A stretch of 64,000 bases of DNA from an uncultured Clostridia bacterium (GCA_947066105.1 CAMSYM010000002.1:62001-126000), one strand, 5' to 3'. Positions 17,133-26,148 are shown, counted from the first letter of the stretch. Notes: generated by a model not told the origin, from the letters alone. Program-made: numbers and translations.

Positions 17133-17287
17133 CGCGAGCGAAAAGCTTGCGCGCAACGGTATGTCTGCGCCGTACCGCAATATACGGCATCGTTCGTTAC
17201 TGTCGAATGATACGCGAAGGCAATGCAAAATAAAATTTTCGCAATCCGCGTAACGCTACAATAAAAATAAAAATCGGGCGTATAGTC
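17133..17287. other. Intergenic region before serS
   Basis: It contains weak inverted repeats (for example around GGTATG and CGGTACC near 17158-17190) but no gene and no clear terminator for the flippase gene. Confidence 0.4.
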
Positions 17288-17316
17288 TTGATTTTTGCCG
17301 CGCTATGGTTTATAAT
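17288..17316 (+). promoter_or_regulatory. Promoter of serS
   Basis: TTGATT (17288-17293), 17 bases, TATAAT (17311-17316). The leader is only about 30 bases, which leaves no room for a T-box riboswitch. Confidence 0.85.
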
Positions 17317-17351
17317 ATTGACGTAAAGTCAATTCTATAAGGAAGCACGGT

Positions 17352-18626
17352 ATGATAGACATCAATCTTATACGAACACAGACAGCAGTCGTTGCGGCGG
17401 CGCTCGAAAAGCGCGGAGTAAAAGCCGATCTCGACGAGATACTTGCGCTCGACGGCGAACGTCGCGGCATTATCGGCAAGACCGAAACATTAAAAGCCGA
17501 AAAGAACAAAGTGAGCGCGGATATACCGCGGCTAAAAAAGAACGGTCAGCCCGTAGAGCCTATATTTGCCAGAATGCGCGAGCTCGGCGACGAAATAGCT
17601 AAAAACGATGACGCGCTTAAAGCCGTAGAAGAGAAATTGCGCGTCGCGTTGCTGTGCTTGCCTAATATGCCCGACGACGACGTGATCGCCGGCGGCAAGG
17701 AAAACAACGCCGTAGTCAAGGTGTTCGGCAAAAAACCGGAGTTCGACTTCGAGATAAAAAATCACGTCGATCTGTGCGAAAGCTTAAAGCTCATCGATTA
17801 CGAGCGCGGCGTCAAGCTTGCGGGCAACGGGTCGTGGCTGTACACGGGGCGGGGCGCGGTAATGGAATGGGCGCTCCTGAATTACTTTATAAAAACGCAT
17901 ATAAAGGACGGATATACATTCGTGCTTCCGCCGCACATGCTCAACTACGAATGCGGTTTGGGCGCGGGACAGTTCCCTAAATTCGAGGACGACGTATACC
18001 GCGTGGATACCGCGGAAAGCGGCGCGGCGCGCAGGTTTATGTTGCCTACCGCGGAGACCGCGCTCGTCAATATATATCGCGGCGAGATATTGCAGGAAAG
18101 CGAACTGCCCAAAAAGCTGTTCGCCTATACGCCGTGCTACCGCAAAGAGGCGGGCAGTTACCGCGCCGAGGAACGCGGCATGATCCGCGGACACCAGTTC
18201 GACAAGGTGGAAATGGTGCAGGTCACTTCGCCCGAAAACAGCAAGGCGGCGTTTGAAGAATTGGTCGGCAAGGCATGCGCGCTCGTCGAAGGCTTAGGCT
18301 TGCATTACAGACTGAGCAAGCTCGCGGCGGGCGATTGCTCGGCGTCCATGGCGCGCACTTACGATATAGAAGTGTGGATACCGTCCATGGGCATATATAA
18401 AGAAGTGAGCTCGGTTTCCAACGCCAACGATTATCAAGCGCGCCGCAATATGACGCGATACCGCGCCGCCGACGGCAAGATAGGTTATGTTCATACGCTC
18501 AACGGATCGGGATTGGCGACGTCGCGCATACTGCCCGCCATCGTCGAGCAGTATCAGAATGCGGACGGATCGGTCACCGTTCCCGAAGTGTTGCGAGAGT
18601 TCGTCGGCGTCGACGTTTTGAGGTAG
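17352..18626 (+). CDS. serS: Seryl-tRNA synthetase
   Basis: A 424-residue class II SerRS, the usual length. The N-terminal long coiled-coil arm that grips tRNA-Ser covers about residues 25-105. The catalytic domain has PTAETALVN, the motif 2 loop FAYTPCYRKEAGSY-type residues, RGMIRGHQFDKVE and motif 3 near LNGSGLATSRILPAI. ATG 17352 follows AAGGAAG at 17340-17346. It is the first gene of a likely three-gene unit with a small unknown gene and a GH3-like gene. Confidence 0.97.
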   Translation: MIDINLIRTQTAVVAAALEKRGVKADLDEILALDGERRGIIGKTETLKAEKNKVSADIPRLKKNGQPVEPIFARMRELGDEIAKNDDALKAVEEKLRVALLCLPNMPDDDVIAGGKENNAVVKVFGKKPEFDFEIKNHVDLCESLKLIDYERGVKLAGNGSWLYTGRGAVMEWALLNYFIKTHIKDGYTFVLPPHMLNYECGLGAGQFPKFEDDVYRVDTAESGAARRFMLPTAETALVNIYRGEILQESELPKKLFAYTPCYRKEAGSYRAEERGMIRGHQFDKVEMVQVTSPENSKAAFEELVGKACALVEGLGLHYRLSKLAAGDCSASMARTYDIEVWIPSMGIYKEVSSVSNANDYQARRNMTRYRAADGKIGYVHTLNGSGLATSRILPAIVEQYQNADGSVTVPEVLREFVGVDVLR

Positions 18627-18633
18627 TACGGAT

Positions 18634-18951
18634 ATGTTCGGACGCAGAAGAAGAAACGGTTTTGACGGCGACGGGCTTATTCCCGACGACAACGGTTTTA
18701 ACGGCATGACGGGCTACGAGGAAAAGACGGTATTTCCCGCCGACTTCGGCAAAACCGTCGAGCCTGCCGCTCAAACGGCTACGGCTGTGCGCGACGGGTT
18801 TTCGGCGACGTCGACGACGGCAGAACGCCCGATGGTGTTTGTTTCAAAGGAAAACAGCGGCGTTTTTATTTACGAGTACGCCGACCGCTTGGAATATTAC
18901 GTTAAGCTCGAAAGCAGTATGTTCATGTTTAACGTAGTAAAAAAGAACTGA
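18634..18951 (+). CDS. Small protein of unknown function
   Basis: A 105-residue open frame starting eight bases after serS, in the same direction and with the codon preference of its neighbours. The N-terminus is Arg-rich (MFGRRRRNGF), the middle is low in hydrophobics, and the last 40 residues (YEYADRLEYYVKLESSMFMFNVVKKN region) look like a small folded segment. There is no signal peptide or membrane helix. I do not recognise it. Tight spacing to serS and to the next gene (13 bases) supports translation as part of the operon. Confidence 0.6.
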   Translation: MFGRRRRNGFDGDGLIPDDNGFNGMTGYEEKTVFPADFGKTVEPAAQTATAVRDGFSATSTTAERPMVFVSKENSGVFIYEYADRLEYYVKLESSMFMFNVVKKN

Positions 18952-18964
18952 CAGAGATTGCCGT

Positions 18965-20956
18965 ATGGATATAGAAAGAATACGCGGATTCATAATGATG
19001 ACAAAGACTGCCGATAAAGTCGCGCTTGCGGGCGGCGGTCTTGTTTTACAGTCTGTCGACCGTCCCAAGCTGGGCGCGGTCGAACTGGGCGACGCGGTAT
19101 TGCCGCATGCGGTCGCCGAGCCGTTGCAGTTGGCGCTCGGTTGTACGTTTTCGCCGGAGCTTTGCGCGGAAGCGGCAAAGGCGATCGCGGCGTCGGCGTA
19201 CGATTCGGGGCTTGCGTTTGCTGGTGCGGTCGGGTGCGGGATCATTCGCGATCCTATGTCGCCGTCCGCGGCGGAATTGTTTTCGGAGGATCCGATAGTG
19301 GTCGCGGAACTGTTGAAGGGTTACACGCCCGTCGACGGATTCGGGTTTGTTTTTACCGACTGTTTGGGGCAGGAGCGGTTCGTCAACCGCACCGTAGACA
19401 GCCGAGCGTTGCGCGAGCTGTATTTGTATCCGCTCATAAGATCGGGCATGTCGGCGGCGGCGTTAAGACTGGACGGCGGGTATCTTAACGGTGAGCGCGT
19501 TTGCGATTCCCGCGAAGTGTACCGATTGCTTGTCGACCGTATCCCGCCCGACGCAATGGTCATGACGCAGTACGGCGACGTTCCGAGCGCGGAAAACATG
19601 TTCGGCAACGGTTTGTACATACTCGGCGCGCCGCAATCGTTTAAGCGCGACGTTTTGCGCGATATCGCGTGGGGCGCCGTCAACGAGAGCGACGTGGACG
19701 GCGCGATAGAGCGCACACTCGCCGTCGCGGTAAAGACTCACAATCTATACGGCGGCGCGGAGCGTATCGATTTCGACGGCGCGGAAATGCCCGACATAAC
19801 GCGCGATGCGACCGTACTGCTCAAAAACGACGGGCTGTTGCCCGCGATAGGAAAACGCCCGACGTTTTTCGGCGACCCCGCTCGGTTCGGCGGCGCGGTG
19901 TATCGATTTAAGGACGCGGTCAATGCCTGCGGTTCGCTCAACGTTTTTCTCGTTACCGATTACGAGAACGGCGGTCTATCCGACGAATTGAGAAGCGCGG
20001 TGATAAACGTGTCGACCGTCGCGCCCGTCGCGGTCGTGTTTTGCGGTTGTTGCGCCGTGCAGTTCGATTTAGCCGACAGAGTAAACGTCGTGCTGTTTTG
20101 TCCGCAAAGCCCGCGCATTTCGGAGCTTACCGCAATGCTGACCGACGGCGAATATTCTCCGCGCGGACATCTGCCGTTTACGTGGAGCAAGTCGCGCGCC
20201 GATTATCCGTGCAACAATAAAAAGTTCGCGCCGCGCGGCGATTTCCGTTACGAGTCGATGTATAACGGTTACATGCTGTTCAACAATTTTGCGTACGACG
20301 TGCTGTATCCGTTCGGTCACGGTCTGGACTATGCGCGCTACGAGCTTTCCAAGCTGAAACTTTGCAGTTCGGGATCTAAGATAACCGTCGAGTTCGTGAT
20401 AAAAAACGAAGGCGCTTACGGCGGCACTGCTTTATGTCAAGCTTATATATCGTTGCCCGGCGCGCCCGTGTACGGAATAAGCAAGCGGTTGGCGGCGTTT
20501 AAGCGCGTCGCGCTCGACCCGACGGAAAACGACAAAGTCACGCTCGAAATAGACATCGACGACTTTGCGGTATACAACGAGGAATACGACAGCTTTACCG
20601 CCGTAGGCGGGAAATACGTCGTGGATATAGGTTTGTCGTCCGTCGACTTGCGGTTGCACGGCGAGATAAAAGTCGCCGCCGCGTCGCGCGTTGCGGCGGG
20701 ATTGAACGAAAAAGCCGCGCCGTCGTATTTCAAGGCGGGCAAGGGCGGTAAGTTCGAGCCGACCGCGCCCGAAATAGAACGGCTTCTCAAAGTGCCGTTC
20801 ATCAAAAAGGCGGAGATATATCCCGAACTGTCGCCGCCGCCCGCGGCAACCGTCAAAAAAGCGCTCAAACGCGCGGACAAATGGACGGGCGCAAACGTGC
20901 GGCAGGTCGTGCGTTACCGCATATGCACAACGCCCGTGCGCAATCAACCCAAATAA
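18965..20956 (+). CDS. GH3-family-like protein lacking catalytic motifs (probable pseudoenzyme)
   Basis: A 663-residue protein that aligns with the layout of family 3 beta-glycosidases: a degenerate barrel (residues 30-260), the GH3-C domain (TRDATVLLKNDGLLPA onward) and a fibronectin-III-like end (YPFGHGLDYARYELSKL). The catalytic landmarks are gone. The nucleophile motif SDW is TQY at residues 201-203, and the KHF motif before NR-x-VDSRALRELYL reads FTD. It has no signal peptide, so it is probably cytosolic. A scaffold or regulatory role is possible but unproven. The coding frame is intact and the codon use normal, so it is not a decaying gene. It ends at a good terminator. Confidence 0.8.
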   Translation: MDIERIRGFIMMTKTADKVALAGGGLVLQSVDRPKLGAVELGDAVLPHAVAEPLQLALGCTFSPELCAEAAKAIAASAYDSGLAFAGAVGCGIIRDPMSPSAAELFSEDPIVVAELLKGYTPVDGFGFVFTDCLGQERFVNRTVDSRALRELYLYPLIRSGMSAAALRLDGGYLNGERVCDSREVYRLLVDRIPPDAMVMTQYGDVPSAENMFGNGLYILGAPQSFKRDVLRDIAWGAVNESDVDGAIERTLAVAVKTHNLYGGAERIDFDGAEMPDITRDATVLLKNDGLLPAIGKRPTFFGDPARFGGAVYRFKDAVNACGSLNVFLVTDYENGGLSDELRSAVINVSTVAPVAVVFCGCCAVQFDLADRVNVVLFCPQSPRISELTAMLTDGEYSPRGHLPFTWSKSRADYPCNNKKFAPRGDFRYESMYNGYMLFNNFAYDVLYPFGHGLDYARYELSKLKLCSSGSKITVEFVIKNEGAYGGTALCQAYISLPGAPVYGISKRLAAFKRVALDPTENDKVTLEIDIDDFAVYNEEYDSFTAVGGKYVVDIGLSSVDLRLHGEIKVAAASRVAAGLNEKAAPSYFKAGKGGKFEPTAPEIERLLKVPFIKKAEIYPELSPPPAATVKKALKRADKWTGANVRQVVRYRICTTPVRNQPK

Positions 20957-20964
20957 ACTTTTCG

Positions 20965-21003
20965 TATCGACGTCGGCATTTAACGCGGCGTCGATATTTT
21001 TTG
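20965..21003 (+). terminator. Terminator after the GH3-like gene
   Basis: TATCGACG (20965-20972) pairs with CGTCGATA (20989-20996), followed by a T run to 21002. Confidence 0.8.
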
Positions 21004-21014
21004 AGAAAAAATGC

Positions 21015-21028
21015 GTTGATTTATCAAC
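21015..21028. promoter_or_regulatory. Candidate MarR operator palindrome
   Basis: GTTGATTTATCAAC is a perfect inverted repeat (GTTGAT, two bases, ATCAAC) ending seven bases before the -35 box of the marR gene. MarR proteins bind such short palindromes and often control themselves. Confidence 0.4.
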
Positions 21029-21035
21029 TTTTTAT

Positions 21036-21064
21036 TTGACAACGGTATAAAAATGGGGTATAAT
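21036..21064 (+). promoter_or_regulatory. Consensus promoter of the marR gene
   Basis: TTGACA (21036-21041), 17 bases, TATAAT (21059-21064): both hexamers are perfect. Confidence 0.9.
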
Positions 21065-21091
21065 GTGTACATGACGTAAGTCGAGGTCCAT

Positions 21092-21535
21092 ATGGAAAAA
21101 ATATTCGAACATTTTACTATCAACATTTTAAAGCTCAACAAGCTCGTCAACAGGATCAAGCAGTACGAAATGAAGGAGTTCGGACTGCGCGCCATACACG
21201 TTATGTGCGGGTATTATCTTACCGAGTATCCCGACGGGCTGACCGCGAGCGAGCTTGCCAAGTACACGCTGGAAGACAAAGCGGCGATATCGCGCGCGGT
21301 CGCGACCATGCGCGAAAACGGGCTTGTCGTTTGCGATCTCAAAAAATACAATTCCAATATCGTACTGACCGAAAAGGGCAGGCAGTTCGCGCAAGCCGTT
21401 GCGCAAAAAGCGGAGCGCGCGGTCATCGCGGGCAGCGCCGATCAGACGGACGCCGAACGCAAGATATTTTACGAAACGCTGGAAACGATAGTCGATAATC
21501 TGACCGAGTACTGCGATAATTTGATCAAGGATTAA
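21092..21535 (+). CDS. MarR-family transcriptional regulator
   Basis: A 147-residue winged-helix protein. The DNA-binding core is LTASELAKYTLEDKAAISRAVATMRENGLV followed by the wing and LTEKGRQFA; split motifs are LTASELAKYT and ISRAVATMRENGLV. Flanking helices form the dimer interface. MarR proteins sense small ligands and usually repress nearby genes. The ATG follows CGAGGTCC. The gene downstream in the same direction encodes a membrane-anchored acylase-like hydrolase, a plausible target. The ligand is unknown. Confidence 0.9.
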   Translation: MEKIFEHFTINILKLNKLVNRIKQYEMKEFGLRAIHVMCGYYLTEYPDGLTASELAKYTLEDKAAISRAVATMRENGLVVCDLKKYNSNIVLTEKGRQFAQAVAQKAERAVIAGSADQTDAERKIFYETLETIVDNLTEYCDNLIKD

Positions 21536-21553
21536 AAGTTTTCGGTCGCGCTA

Positions 21554-21613
21554 CGGTATGCCGACCGTTATGATAATCGGTTAAAAGATCCCATACCGCA
21601 TAGAAATATGCGG
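21554..21613 (+). promoter_or_regulatory. Overlapping alternative hairpins before the acylase-like gene
   Basis: CGGTATG (21554-21560) can pair with CATACCG (21592-21598), while CCGCATA (21596-21602) can pair with TATGCGG (21607-21613). The two hairpins share 21596-21598 and so exclude each other. That is the form of a switch or attenuator, but no T run follows, and chance is not excluded. Confidence 0.3.
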
Positions 21614-21651
21614 CGTGTTTAAATATTGAATTTTTTAAGCAGGAGTTATTT

Positions 21652-22956
21652 ATGACGGAATGGAATTCCAAGATCACGGTCGCCGATGCGCCCGTAGGTA
21701 AGAGCAAGACCAAGCTTTGGGTCAAGATCGTATGTATAGCGCTTGCCGCGATCGTAACGATAGTGGCTGTACTCGGCATAACGTTCGTATGCGTGTGGAA
21801 CAACGAGATATCCACCGTGCGGAGCTTCAAGCATCTGCGCGAGCGCAACGACGATAATCTCGAAGGCTCGGTCTACTACATGAACGTAAAGGGCGGATTT
21901 TACTTCGACGATTTTCTCGCCAAGGGCGGCGCGTCGAGCGACAAGCAGTTGATAAAGTTCATAACGGACAACATCACTCGCGGGCTTATCAGCATTTCGA
22001 TAGGCGAAACGGACATCGGTTGTTCGTCGTTCACCGCGGTCACGCCCGACGGCGACAAGCTGTTCGCGCGCAACTACGATTTTGCCAAGACCAATGTTTG
22101 TTTGACGCTTTGCGATCCGGGCGACGGCAGACACAAATCGTTTTCCACGGTAGATCTCAATTACATAGGCATGAGTCCCGAAAAGGACGTCAACGGGCTG
22201 ATGAGCGAGATAACATGCCTTGCCGCGCCGTATACGCCGCTCGACGGCGTTAACGATGCGGGCGTCGCGTGCGGCATATATATGTCGTATCAGGGCGGCG
22301 GCGCCGACGACGGCACGGTAGCTACGAACCAGCAGGCGGAAGGCAAGGACGATATCACCTCGACTACGATGTTGCGCATGATACTCGACTATGCCGACGA
22401 CGTCGACAGCGCGGTCGAGCTTGTCAAAAAGTACAATCTTCACGACTCCGCCAATACGTCGTTCCATTACATGGTAGCGGATGCGACGGGCAAGAGTGCG
22501 ATACTCGAATGGTTGCCGACAAACGGCACGGACGCGACGGATAACGACGGCGCGGCACGCGAGCTTGTAGTCACCTACAATACCGACGAAATGTACGATA
22601 CGCTCCGCGAGCAGTCGGGCTATCAATATCAGTGGATAACCAATTTTATCGTCAAAGATCACGACGAGTATTACGCCGATAACGACGGTAAGCCCGGCTA
22701 CGACAGATACGAGCATATTTACGATCGTTTGCATGCGACTGCGGGTACGGTGGAAAACGAAGCCGCCGCAATGCAGATACTCAAAGAAGTGGGCAGACGC
22801 ACGTGGAAGCCTAACGGCAAGGGTTGCACTGTCCACAGCGCGGTGTTCAATCTCACCAAAAAGACGGTCATGTGGGTACCCAACGAAAACTACGACGACC
22901 CGACGGCGGTCTATACGTACTCGCTGGAAACGGGCAAGCTCGTGACAAAAGGTTAA
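21652..22956 (+). CDS. Membrane-anchored Ntn hydrolase of the choloylglycine hydrolase / C45 acyltransferase type
   Basis: A 434-residue protein with a cytoplasmic N-terminus and one membrane helix (about residues 22-48, VKIVCIALAAIVTIVAVLGITF), so the catalytic part is extracellular. The Ntn-hydrolase signature GCSSF-x6-GDKLFARNYDF near residue 124 supplies the nucleophilic Cys, with matching downstream motifs (GVNDAGVACGIY, N-x-SFHYMVAD). This superfamily cleaves linear amide bonds in bile salts, penicillins or N-acyl compounds. Because the Cys is internal, autocatalytic processing is expected, as in the C45 branch. ATG 21652 follows CAGGAG. The substrate cannot be assigned, so bile salts are only one option. 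Confidence 0.8.
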   Translation: MTEWNSKITVADAPVGKSKTKLWVKIVCIALAAIVTIVAVLGITFVCVWNNEISTVRSFKHLRERNDDNLEGSVYYMNVKGGFYFDDFLAKGGASSDKQLIKFITDNITRGLISISIGETDIGCSSFTAVTPDGDKLFARNYDFAKTNVCLTLCDPGDGRHKSFSTVDLNYIGMSPEKDVNGLMSEITCLAAPYTPLDGVNDAGVACGIYMSYQGGGADDGTVATNQQAEGKDDITSTTMLRMILDYADDVDSAVELVKKYNLHDSANTSFHYMVADATGKSAILEWLPTNGTDATDNDGAARELVVTYNTDEMYDTLREQSGYQYQWITNFIVKDHDEYYADNDGKPGYDRYEHIYDRLHATAGTVENEAAAMQILKEVGRRTWKPNGKGCTVHSAVFNLTKKTVMWVPNENYDDPTAVYTYSLETGKLVTKG

Positions 22957-23001
22957 GCTCGATCGCCGTATACGGTCACAGATCGATATTACCAAATAAA
23001 A

Positions 23002-23031
23002 ATGCGCTCGAAATTTGCCGAGCGCATTTTT
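23002..23031. terminator. Bidirectional terminator
   Basis: ATGCGCTCG (23002-23010) pairs with CGAGCGCAT (23019-23027), with T runs on both strands. It serves the two convergent genes ending at 22956 and 23056. Confidence 0.85.
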
Positions 23032-23055
23032 GTATGATCGAGTTTCGGACGCCGT

Positions 23056-24375
23056 TCATTGGTCGACGGAGCATGCGTGCCATACGGAAAGCGAAAGCGC
23101 GTCGAGCGACGTAAATCCGCCGCCGAGCCGCAACAGCAGGACGTGATCGGCTATGCGTATAAACAGAGTGCTGTTAGCGGTGCCGTTGGGCATGGCGAAA
23201 AGTATGCCGCCGCCGTGATCGGTATAGCCTATGCCCATCGACGTGCCCATAGTGTTTTTTTGCGTGCCGTGCCAATATTTGCCGCCGTCGACGTCGAATC
23301 TGCCGAAGTACGTTTCGGGGCGTTGTTCGGCGTAGTCGAGTTCGGTAAACGCGACGTTCGCCGTGCCGAATGTTCGGTCGGGGCGCAGTCCGTTCCGGAT
23401 GTCTGCGGCAATGCCCGAAGCGTCGGCATAACCGATAGCGTCGATCTGCGCCGTGATATCGGCGGGGTCTGCGCCGGCTATGAGCGCGGAGTAGACCGCG
23501 GCGGTCAAATTTTGCTTGGTGTGCGCGTTGTTTATTTCGTAGTCGTTTATGTATTTTTCGATCTGCGCGGCGGAGCAAGGGCTGTCGGGATTGCGGTACA
23601 GCGCGTCGATAAAAGCAACGTCCGTTTTCGACAGGTGATGATACCCGTTTACGGTGTAGCTTTGCATGACGGTCGCTTTTGTCGCGGCGGGGTTTTTATA
23701 CGCGTCGCCAGCGCCGAGCAGGTGCATAAGCTCGTGCTTGAAAGTAGTCATCAAATAACTGCCGTTGGTAAGCACTTCGTCTTTAAGGATAATGCCGAAA
23801 TCGCCCAGCTCGGTGAAGTCGGCGTAATACGATACGTGCGCCATGCCGAGCGCAAACGACGTTTCGGTAACGGAAAGCGTAGGGGCGTGCGTCATTTTTA
23901 TCGAATACTCGGCTTCGATCTCGTCGTCCGTCGGCGCATAGTTGACGATAAACTCGTAATTGGGGTTTATGACGTCGAATATCTCGTTGAATTCGGCGAT
24001 ACAGTCGTCGAGTACGAGCTTGGCGCGATCGTTCATTTCGTACGTTACGTTTACGGAAATGCGCTCGCCTTGCGGACAGGGCATGCGCGCTATGCGCTCG
24101 TCACGGAGCAAGAATATTTTATCGCTCGACCCGTATATTTCGACGAGCTTTGCCATGGCGGCGTCGGCGTCGGGCAATGCGAAATTGCTCGACCACGACG
24201 GTTTTTCGGGCTGTTCGGTATCGGGCGGCGGCTCGATCGCGGAGCCGTCGTTGCTCGGCGGGGTCGGGTCGTGCGGCGAATGCGGCGCGCACGAGATTAA
24301 GCTCAGCGACGTTGCCGCGAACATTGCCGCTATCGACAGCATACTTGTTATATAATGTGTTTTACGGTGTTTCAT
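23056..24375 (-). CDS. Lipoprotein zinc metallopeptidase (metzincin-type HExxH)
   Basis: A 439-residue protein. The signal peptide ends in a lipobox (SLSLISC, Cys near residue 29), followed by a Pro/Ser/Glu-rich linker, so it is exported and lipid-anchored. The zinc site FKHELMHLLGAGD near residue 215 fits HExxHxxGxxD, the extended metzincin motif in which the third ligand is an Asp. A C-terminal domain of about 180 residues has no recognised fold. The start is ATG read from 24375; a consensus promoter ends nine bases before it and there is no ribosome binding site, so the mRNA appears nearly leaderless. The substrate is unknown. Confidence 0.8.
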   Translation of the reverse strand: MKHRKTHYITSMLSIAAMFAATSLSLISCAPHSPHDPTPPSNDGSAIEPPPDTEQPEKPSWSSNFALPDADAAMAKLVEIYGSSDKIFLLRDERIARMPCPQGERISVNVTYEMNDRAKLVLDDCIAEFNEIFDVINPNYEFIVNYAPTDDEIEAEYSIKMTHAPTLSVTETSFALGMAHVSYYADFTELGDFGIILKDEVLTNGSYLMTTFKHELMHLLGAGDAYKNPAATKATVMQSYTVNGYHHLSKTDVAFIDALYRNPDSPCSAAQIEKYINDYEINNAHTKQNLTAAVYSALIAGADPADITAQIDAIGYADASGIAADIRNGLRPDRTFGTANVAFTELDYAEQRPETYFGRFDVDGGKYWHGTQKNTMGTSMGIGYTDHGGGILFAMPNGTANSTLFIRIADHVLLLRLGGGFTSLDALSLSVWHACSVDQ

Positions 24376-24384
24376 GATAATAAA

Positions 24385-24413
24385 ATTTTACCACGCGGGC
24401 GGCGGCTTGTCAA
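24385..24413 (-). promoter_or_regulatory. Promoter of the metallopeptidase gene, predicted 3-base leader
   Basis: Minus strand: TTGACA (24413-24408), 17 bases, TAAAAT (24390-24385). The predicted start point 24378 is three bases before the ATG. Confidence 0.75.
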
Positions 24414-24507
24414 TGATATAAGTCGGGCAGTCGCGATTTGACCGTGTCGAATGCCGTCGCGTTTTTATTTCACGTCGTCCGTGTATCGCGCATTGTGCCG
24501 TAATGTG

Positions 24508-24536
24508 TTGACACGGAGTGTCGTTTGTGATATTTT
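24508..24536 (+). promoter_or_regulatory. Promoter of the paralogous membrane protein pair
   Basis: TTGACA (24508-24513), 17 bases, TATTTT (24531-24536). The leader is about 28 bases and has an AAAGGAAG ribosome binding site. Confidence 0.7.
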
Positions 24537-24570
24537 AAATAAGACGTATCTTTATCGAAAGGAAGTTGAA

Positions 24571-26148
24571 ATGAGAAAAGACAAAAAATTGCAAGTATTC
24601 GTTTTGATCCCCGTCGTGATCGGTTTGGCGTTGATAATCGCATCCATCGTTTCTGGCAACGGTACGATCATGTATGTCGGGATAGCCACGCTGTTCGGCG
24701 GGAGCTTTTTGGTGGCGATAATAACCACGCTCGTCGTTATAATAGGCGTAGCGCGCGGCGATAAGACCGATAACGGCTCGCGTTCGACGCATGATAAAAA
24801 AGCGTCCGATGCGTCGGGAACGCTTTCCGACGACGATCGGATCGACGCTCGCGAAAAAGAATACGAAAGCCTGGCTAATATCAATTCTACATACGGCTAC
24901 GACAATAAATTGGCGCAAGCCGAACATCAGATATCGCATATAAAAAAAGCGTTCAAAGCGTCGAACGGCAGCGAAAGAGCCAAAGGCTGTACGTTCGCAT
25001 TCTTTTTCGTCGGCAGTTTTTTGGGTTGCGCCATAGGCGGCATGGTGCTGTTGAGCATGGATCACACCGTGCCGGGCATACTCGTGTTTTTGTGTTCGTT
25101 CCTGATAATAATCGGCGCGCTCGTCGTCGTAAAGATAAAAGAGCATTTGTCCATGTCCACAAAATACAAGCCCGAAGATTATACGCGCAAGACGGGCAGA
25201 GTGACGCTGTGCGTAATGTCGAGCTCTACTGTCGCAGGCGAGCATAACGCGCGGGTGACGTCGATGACATACCGCGTGGGCTTGGAGATCGAAGGCAAAA
25301 CGTACAACGCGTACAGCAGTAATTATTATAACGAAGGCGAAGTCTTGCCCGTGCTTTTACACAAGAAAGGCAAGATAGTCAAGATACTCGACAAAGAGTT
25401 TATGTCGGCAAACAATATCGACGATGACGACGATTATATCGACGACGACGATTACGTCGACGGCGGCGATCCGTTCGAGCCGAGAACAACAAAGCCCGCG
25501 TCGTCCGAAAAGTCGACGACGAGCGACGATATCGACAAAAAAAGTTTTTCCGAAGTGGACGATATGATGAGCGACGCCGAAGATATGTTGTTTGCCGCGC
25601 TCGAAAAGTGCGACAGGGAAACTTACGATATGATATACGAGGCTTGGTGCGCTGATATTGACCGATACGGCGACGGTCTTACGCCTAAGGAAGTGTTCAC
25701 GGGGCATTACAAAACGGCTGTCAAGTACGGCAAGCTCTTGGACGCGCTCGGCGACGGGTCCAAGGATATGCGCATAACGCGCGAGCAGTTGGACGAGTTT
25801 TTGGCTAAGTATGACGACGATAAATCGGACGCGCCGTCGGCAAGCGATGAGCAAAAACCGTCGCCGACGGTAAAGGCGAAAACGCAAAAGAAAAGATCGT
25901 CCGCCGACGGTGTTGAGAAAAAGCCGACGGCGAGCAAGGCGGAGCCTGTCGTTGCCGACGAGCAGTTGCCCGAAAGCCACGTCGAGCCGACGCGACCTTT
26001 CGCCGACGAAACGCCCGTTCCGCCGATAGCGCCCGTCGAGCATGACGACGCGGTCGCGGAAACGCCCGTTACGCCGATAGCGGAGCAAGAACCGCCCGCC
26101 GCCGACAAGCCTACGCTCGGTTATAAAGGCATCAAGGGCAAAAAATGA
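24571..26148 (+). CDS. Unrecognised four-helix membrane protein with C-terminal GYKGI tail (paralogue A)
   Basis: A 525-residue protein. I start it at ATG 24571, behind AAAGGAAG; the open frame upstream of that lies in the promoter. Order of parts: two membrane helices (about 8-30 and 33-61), a charged linker, two more helices (about 150-175 and 182-205), a small beta-rich domain (YTRKTGRVTLCVM to KIVKILDKEF) that resembles DUF3592-type folds, an acidic patch (DDDDDYIDDDDY), a helical segment (LFAALEKCDRETYDMIYEAW), about 150 residues of disordered Pro/Glu/Lys linker and the tail PTLGYKGIKGKK. The stop overlaps the next gene by four bases. The family is not one I can name. Confidence 0.75.
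   Translation: MRKDKKLQVFVLIPVVIGLALIIASIVSGNGTIMYVGIATLFGGSFLVAIITTLVVIIGVARGDKTDNGSRSTHDKKASDASGTLSDDDRIDAREKEYESLANINSTYGYDNKLAQAEHQISHIKKAFKASNGSERAKGCTFAFFFVGSFLGCAIGGMVLLSMDHTVPGILVFLCSFLIIIGALVVVKIKEHLSMSTKYKPEDYTRKTGRVTLCVMSSSTVAGEHNARVTSMTYRVGLEIEGKTYNAYSSNYYNEGEVLPVLLHKKGKIVKILDKEFMSANNIDDDDDYIDDDDYVDGGDPFEPRTTKPASSEKSTTSDDIDKKSFSEVDDMMSDAEDMLFAALEKCDRETYDMIYEAWCADIDRYGDGLTPKEVFTGHYKTAVKYGKLLDALGDGSKDMRITREQLDEFLAKYDDDKSDAPSASDEQKPSPTVKAKTQKKRSSADGVEKKPTASKAEPVVADEQLPESHVEPTRPFADETPVPPIAPVEHDDAVAETPVTPIAEQEPPAADKPTLGYKGIKGKK

Noticed and set aside
17323..17351. T-box riboswitch before serS
   Set aside because: The leader from the consensus promoter to the start codon is only about 30 bases, too short for a T-box. 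The leaders of lysS and ileS likewise show none.
21652..22956. Calling the Ntn hydrolase a bile salt hydrolase
   Set aside because: Bile salt hydrolases have the nucleophilic Cys right after the initiator Met and are not membrane-anchored. Here the Cys is internal after a membrane helix, so only the superfamily is supported.
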